Shown: in pieces, positions 4,922-7,245 of the stretch
Position numbering within the stretch: the stretch's first letter is position 1
How the letters are laid out: each line of letters begins with the position of its first letter
Assembly (NCBI GenBank): GCA_025455445.1
Contig: JALOMN010000223.1
Span: forward strand, 1-7,245
Direction: 5' to 3'
Source of the DNA: Cyclobacteriaceae bacterium
Lineage (GTDB): Bacteria; Bacteroidota; Bacteroidia; Cytophagales; Cyclobacteriaceae
DNA length: 7,245 nucleotides
Notes under the pieces: generated by a model
What the model was told of the DNA's origin: nothing
The model's input: the letters and a program-made list of their open reading frames with translations, nothing else
Databases searched by the model: none
Position numbers and translations under genes: made by a program

Positions 4922-6760
4922 TTAGTTCTCTGTAATTTTAAACTCTGTGCGTCTGTTTAATTGTCGACCCTCGCGGCTATTATTATCAGCCACCGGCTTT
5001 TCAAGTCCATAGCCAATAGTGGTAATTCTGCTTTCGTCAATGCCAGAAGCAACCAGGTATTTTTTTATTGCTGCCGCGCGTCTCTTGCTCAACGTGAGAT
5101 TGTATTCAGCGGTGCCCGTGTTATCGGTATGTCCGCTGATTTCAACTTTCATGGTAGGGGAGGATTTCATTAATTGTTCCAGGTATTGCACATCATCTAA
5201 TGAGTTGGGCACCGCACTATTCGTGTTAAAGTACACATTTAATTTGCGGTTTTCATTCAGTGCGATTTTATCAGCTGGCTTTGCTTCTGGTGTGATTGGT
5301 TTTACAATAGTATCGCCCGCACTAACTGATTCACTTACTGCACTATTTGTACCTTTAATTTCAGTACTTGGTTCAGTAATAGCAGATTGTGTTTCTGATT
5401 TTTTCAGAGTGGAATCTTTTTTTGCCTGCATTATTTCTTCAAAATCGACTTGTGTATAAGGGCCTGGTTTCCATTTGCTGATGTCTATCTTATAAATATC
5501 TTCTTCACCTACACTAGGCTCCCGAACAGAAGAGAAATACGCTATTCCTTTCGTGCCACTAAGCACGAAGTAGATATCATTTTCTACAGAATTGATCGGG
5601 TAACCCATATTTACAGGTTTACTCCATGCATTATTGATCTCGTCATAGGCAGATTGATAGATATCCAGGTCGCCCATTCCTAAATGACCATTTGAGCTGA
5701 AATATAAATACTTGCCATCCGCGGAAATGAATACGGCTTCTTCATCTAATTCAGTGTTTATTAAGTCTCCCAGGTTTTCAGGATTTTTCCAGTTCCCTTT
5801 CGGGTCTTTTATGCACCGATAGATATCTGTGCCGCCAAGGCCACCCGGCCGGTTGCTGGTAAAGTATAATGTATTTTTATCAGCAGTTAATGATGCTGAA
5901 TTTTCAATGTAAGGAGTATTTACTCCCGGCATGCCAGCAGGCATTGTCCATTTTCCATTTGCCTGTAGATAGGTTACAAAAATGTCACCTCCGTTGGTAT
6001 CATTATACAATAATATTTCTTTACCATCAGCTGAAATGCTGATACTCGCATTATGATAACTTGTGTTAAGTGGATTCTCCATGCTATGTGCCGGAAGCCA
6101 ATCATCATTATCTTTCTTGCTGAAAAATATTTCTTCGTAGTATTCATGATCTTTCGCCACCTGTGCGCTTTTATTCTCATCAGGTCTGCGGCTGGTGAAA
6201 ATCATAAACTGATCATTTTCAGAAGTAGCAGGCGCATAATCAGGAAATTCTGAGTTGATATTTTTGCCAAGGTTTGTAATTGTCACGTTAACCGGGTAGT
6301 CCTTCATGAGCTTTGCATTATAGCACTCTGAAATTTTGCGATTCAGTTCATTAATCGTTTTCGACTTAGTATCACTTTCTTTTACTTGTTGCGAATAAAG
6401 ATTATAGAAATAGAGCGCACTATCAAAAAGTTCAGCATAGTGGTAAGCCTTTCCCAGATGGAAAAAAATATCAGGATCAACTTCAGGATTTAACAGGTAA
6501 GCCTTTTTGAAATAAGGTAATGATTTTCCTTTCTTTAAACTAAGCATGATTGATTGCCCAGCCATGAAATGTGCTTTCGCATTTTTGGGATTCGCCTTTG
6601 TGGAAAGAATAAATAATTCACTGGCTTGCTTTCTGTGTTCATAATCAAAGATATCCATACCCATTTGATAGTATTCATCAGAAAGTGTAACAGAATCTTT
6701 TTGGGAGTATGACGGAATAGAAAGAAGTAGTAATAGTAAAACTGTTAAATTAAAGCGCAT
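4922..6760 (-). CDS. OmpA-family envelope protein with TPR and PD40 propeller (PorE-like)
   Basis: A 612-residue exported protein. A signal peptide (MRFNLTVLLLLLLSIPSYSQ) ends at about residue 20. Residues about 28-150 form TPR-like helix pairs. Five PD40/WD40-like beta-propeller blades follow at about 172-215, 235-270, 284-325, 339-370 and 388-425; repeated cores include ISADGK and LYFTSNRPGGLGGTDIY. A low-complexity linker rich in S, T, P, A, E and K spans 440-505. The OmpA C-terminal peptidoglycan-binding domain is at about 506-610, with SGHTDNTG (542-549), LSKRRAAAI and NRRTEF. Asp546 and Arg561 match the diaminopimelate-binding pair of OmpA domains. It should anchor an outer-membrane or periplasmic assembly to the cell wall. 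The order TPR-propeller-OmpA resembles PorE of the type IX secretion system, but no carboxypeptidase-regulatory-like domain is visible, and many paralogues of this design exist. The ATG at 6760 follows GGAGAA by five bases, an unusually clear Shine-Dalgarno for this phylum. Confidence 0.92.
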   Translation of the reverse strand: MRFNLTVLLLLLLSIPSYSQKDSVTLSDEYYQMGMDIFDYEHRKQASELFILSTKANPKNAKAHFMAGQSIMLSLKKGKSLPYFKKAYLLNPEVDPDIFFHLGKAYHYAELFDSALYFYNLYSQQVKESDTKSKTINELNRKISECYNAKLMKDYPVNVTITNLGKNINSEFPDYAPATSENDQFMIFTSRRPDENKSAQVAKDHEYYEEIFFSKKDNDDWLPAHSMENPLNTSYHNASISISADGKEILLYNDTNGGDIFVTYLQANGKWTMPAGMPGVNTPYIENSASLTADKNTLYFTSNRPGGLGGTDIYRCIKDPKGNWKNPENLGDLINTELDEEAVFISADGKYLYFSSNGHLGMGDLDIYQSAYDEINNAWSKPVNMGYPINSVENDIYFVLSGTKGIAYFSSVREPSVGEEDIYKIDISKWKPGPYTQVDFEEIMQAKKDSTLKKSETQSAITEPSTEIKGTNSAVSESVSAGDTIVKPITPEAKPADKIALNENRKLNVYFNTNSAVPNSLDDVQYLEQLMKSSPTMKVEISGHTDNTGTAEYNLTLSKRRAAAIKKYLVASGIDESRITTIGYGLEKPVADNNSREGRQLNRRTEFKITEN

Positions 6761-6765
6761 AGCAG

Positions 6766-6771
6766 TTCTCC
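6766..6771 (-). promoter_or_regulatory. Shine-Dalgarno for the OmpA-family gene
   Basis: The minus strand reads GGAGAA five bases before the ATG at 6760. Most other genes in the window have no comparable site, so it fixes this start and suggests strong translation. Confidence 0.5.
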
Positions 6772-6865
6772 GAGGGGTTTAGGTATAGATATAAAGCCTT
6801 TAATCACTTAAAAATATCCAATATTCATAAGAATTAAAAGTGTTGGGCTTTACAGGTTCAATGAA

Positions 6866-6884
6866 GGACTCCTGTGTGGAGTTC
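6866..6884. other. small hairpin between the partial gene and the OmpA gene
   Basis: GGACTCC (6866-6872) and GGAGTTC (6878-6884) form seven pairs, one of them G-U when read as plus-strand RNA, around the loop TGTGT. It lies within the 192-base gap 6761-6952. Neither strand has a T-run after it, so it is not a standard terminator. The rest of the gap is AT-rich near the OmpA gene and shows no clear promoter. Confidence 0.25.
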
Positions 6885-6952
6885 GGCTGAATCAATAATT
6901 CAAATCAATGCACCTTTTGAATTTCCTGCGGATGGCAACGGATACTCCTCAA

Positions 6953-7245
6953 TCAGGCAGAATGCTTATACTTCTGTGATTCTTCCCAGGTTGTCATTTC
7001 ACGAATCATGCTATATTCATCATCTGTAAATTCCTGGTTATCGCGTGTGGCCTTTTGAGTGTCTTCCAGTGTATCGTAAAAATGCAATCGATACTTAAAT
7101 ACAATTTTGCTTCCGATTGCTTTTTTTAAGTCGCGTAAGTTCAATGATTCATCAATCCAAAACAGACTTACATCTTTTTCGTTGCCTGTGGTACCCGGAA
7201 TTATTTTCAGATCAGAGCCTTCAATCGCCCGTAAAATTTCCTGCT
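6953..7245 (-). CDS. unrecognised conserved-looking protein (partial, 5' end beyond the window)
   Basis: The frame is open from the right edge to TGA at 6955-6953 and gives 97 residues, starting inside the protein at QEILRAIEGSDLKIIPG. A TTG at 7144 is an internal leucine codon rather than a start, because 33 sense codons lie upstream in the window and the same sequence style runs through them. The protein is soluble, mixed alpha/beta in character, and acidic toward its end (EFTDDEYSMIREMTTWEESQKYKHSA), with no signal peptide, membrane segment or metal motif visible. I do not recognise the family. It is upstream of, and on the same strand as, the OmpA-family gene, but the 192-base gap and the hairpin argue for separate transcription. 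Confidence 0.65.
   Translation of the reverse strand, partial: QEILRAIEGSDLKIIPGTTGNEKDVSLFWIDESLNLRDLKKAIGSKIVFKYRLHFYDTLEDTQKATRDNQEFTDDEYSMIREMTTWEESQKYKHSA

Noticed and set aside
5019..5459. Plus-strand open frame of 146 codons opposite the OmpA domain and linker
   Set aside because: The minus strand clearly encodes the OmpA domain with conserved motifs. The plus-strand product is hydrophobic low-complexity translation of the reverse complement, with no family features.
5983..6286. Further TGTCAC hexamers at 5983-5988 and 6281-6286 as possible extra ECF41 promoters
   Set aside because: Both lie inside the OmpA-family coding region, on the strand opposite the gene, with no gene start downstream and no clear -10 partner. 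A few such hexamers are expected by chance in 7 kb on both strands.

Overview
The window reads as chromosomal DNA from a member of the Bacteroidota, possibly Chitinophagales, Cytophagales or a relative. The pointers are moderate to low GC, several genes that begin with TTG and have no clear Shine-Dalgarno, boxes of the Bacteroidota TAnnTTTG promoter type, a TPR/PD40/OmpA envelope protein, and a short flavobacterial-style acyl lipid desaturase. It looks like ordinary core or near-core genome. I see no insertion sequence, integrase, CRISPR array, rRNA, tRNA or phage gene.

Layout. Positions 1-139 hold the last 45 codons of a + strand gene that looks like the C-terminal coiled coil of an ABC-F ATPase. 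Positions 215-841 (+) encode an ECF sigma factor of the SigJ/ECF41 type with a shortened C-terminus. Positions 938-1708 (+) encode a membrane fatty acid desaturase, followed by a strong and probably bidirectional hairpin terminator (1728-1761). Positions 1831-2223 (-) encode a hotdog-fold acyl-CoA thioesterase. Divergent from it, a DEAD-box RNA helicase runs to 3600 (+) from a TTG start at 2299 or, more likely, 2353. Positions 3612-4894 (-) encode a neutral ceramidase-like protein broken by a frameshift near 4456. It lies 27 bases downstream of, and probably in one operon with, the OmpA-family protein at 4922-6760 (-). A partial unrecognised gene (6953-7245, -) runs off the right edge.

How the parts may work together. 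The most interesting unit is 215-1708. The sigma gene is followed by TGTCACA-N15-TGTC (855-880), close to the promoter type I recall for ECF41 sigma factors (TGTCACA, about 16 bases, CGTC), and then by the desaturase. This suggests a small regulon in which a divergent ECF41-like sigma factor controls membrane lipid unsaturation. The sigma factor has also lost recognisable versions of both regions thought to regulate classical ECF41 proteins: the WLPEP-like linker motif and most of the SnoaL-like domain. The second notable point is the ceramidase frameshift. It falls exactly in the metal-binding THTHNG loop, while the other expected metal-ligand motifs survive on both sides of the break. That fits a very recent mutation, a sequencing error, or a small real deletion. 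The 612-residue OmpA protein resembles PorE of the type IX secretion system in architecture but lacks an obvious carboxypeptidase-regulatory-like domain.
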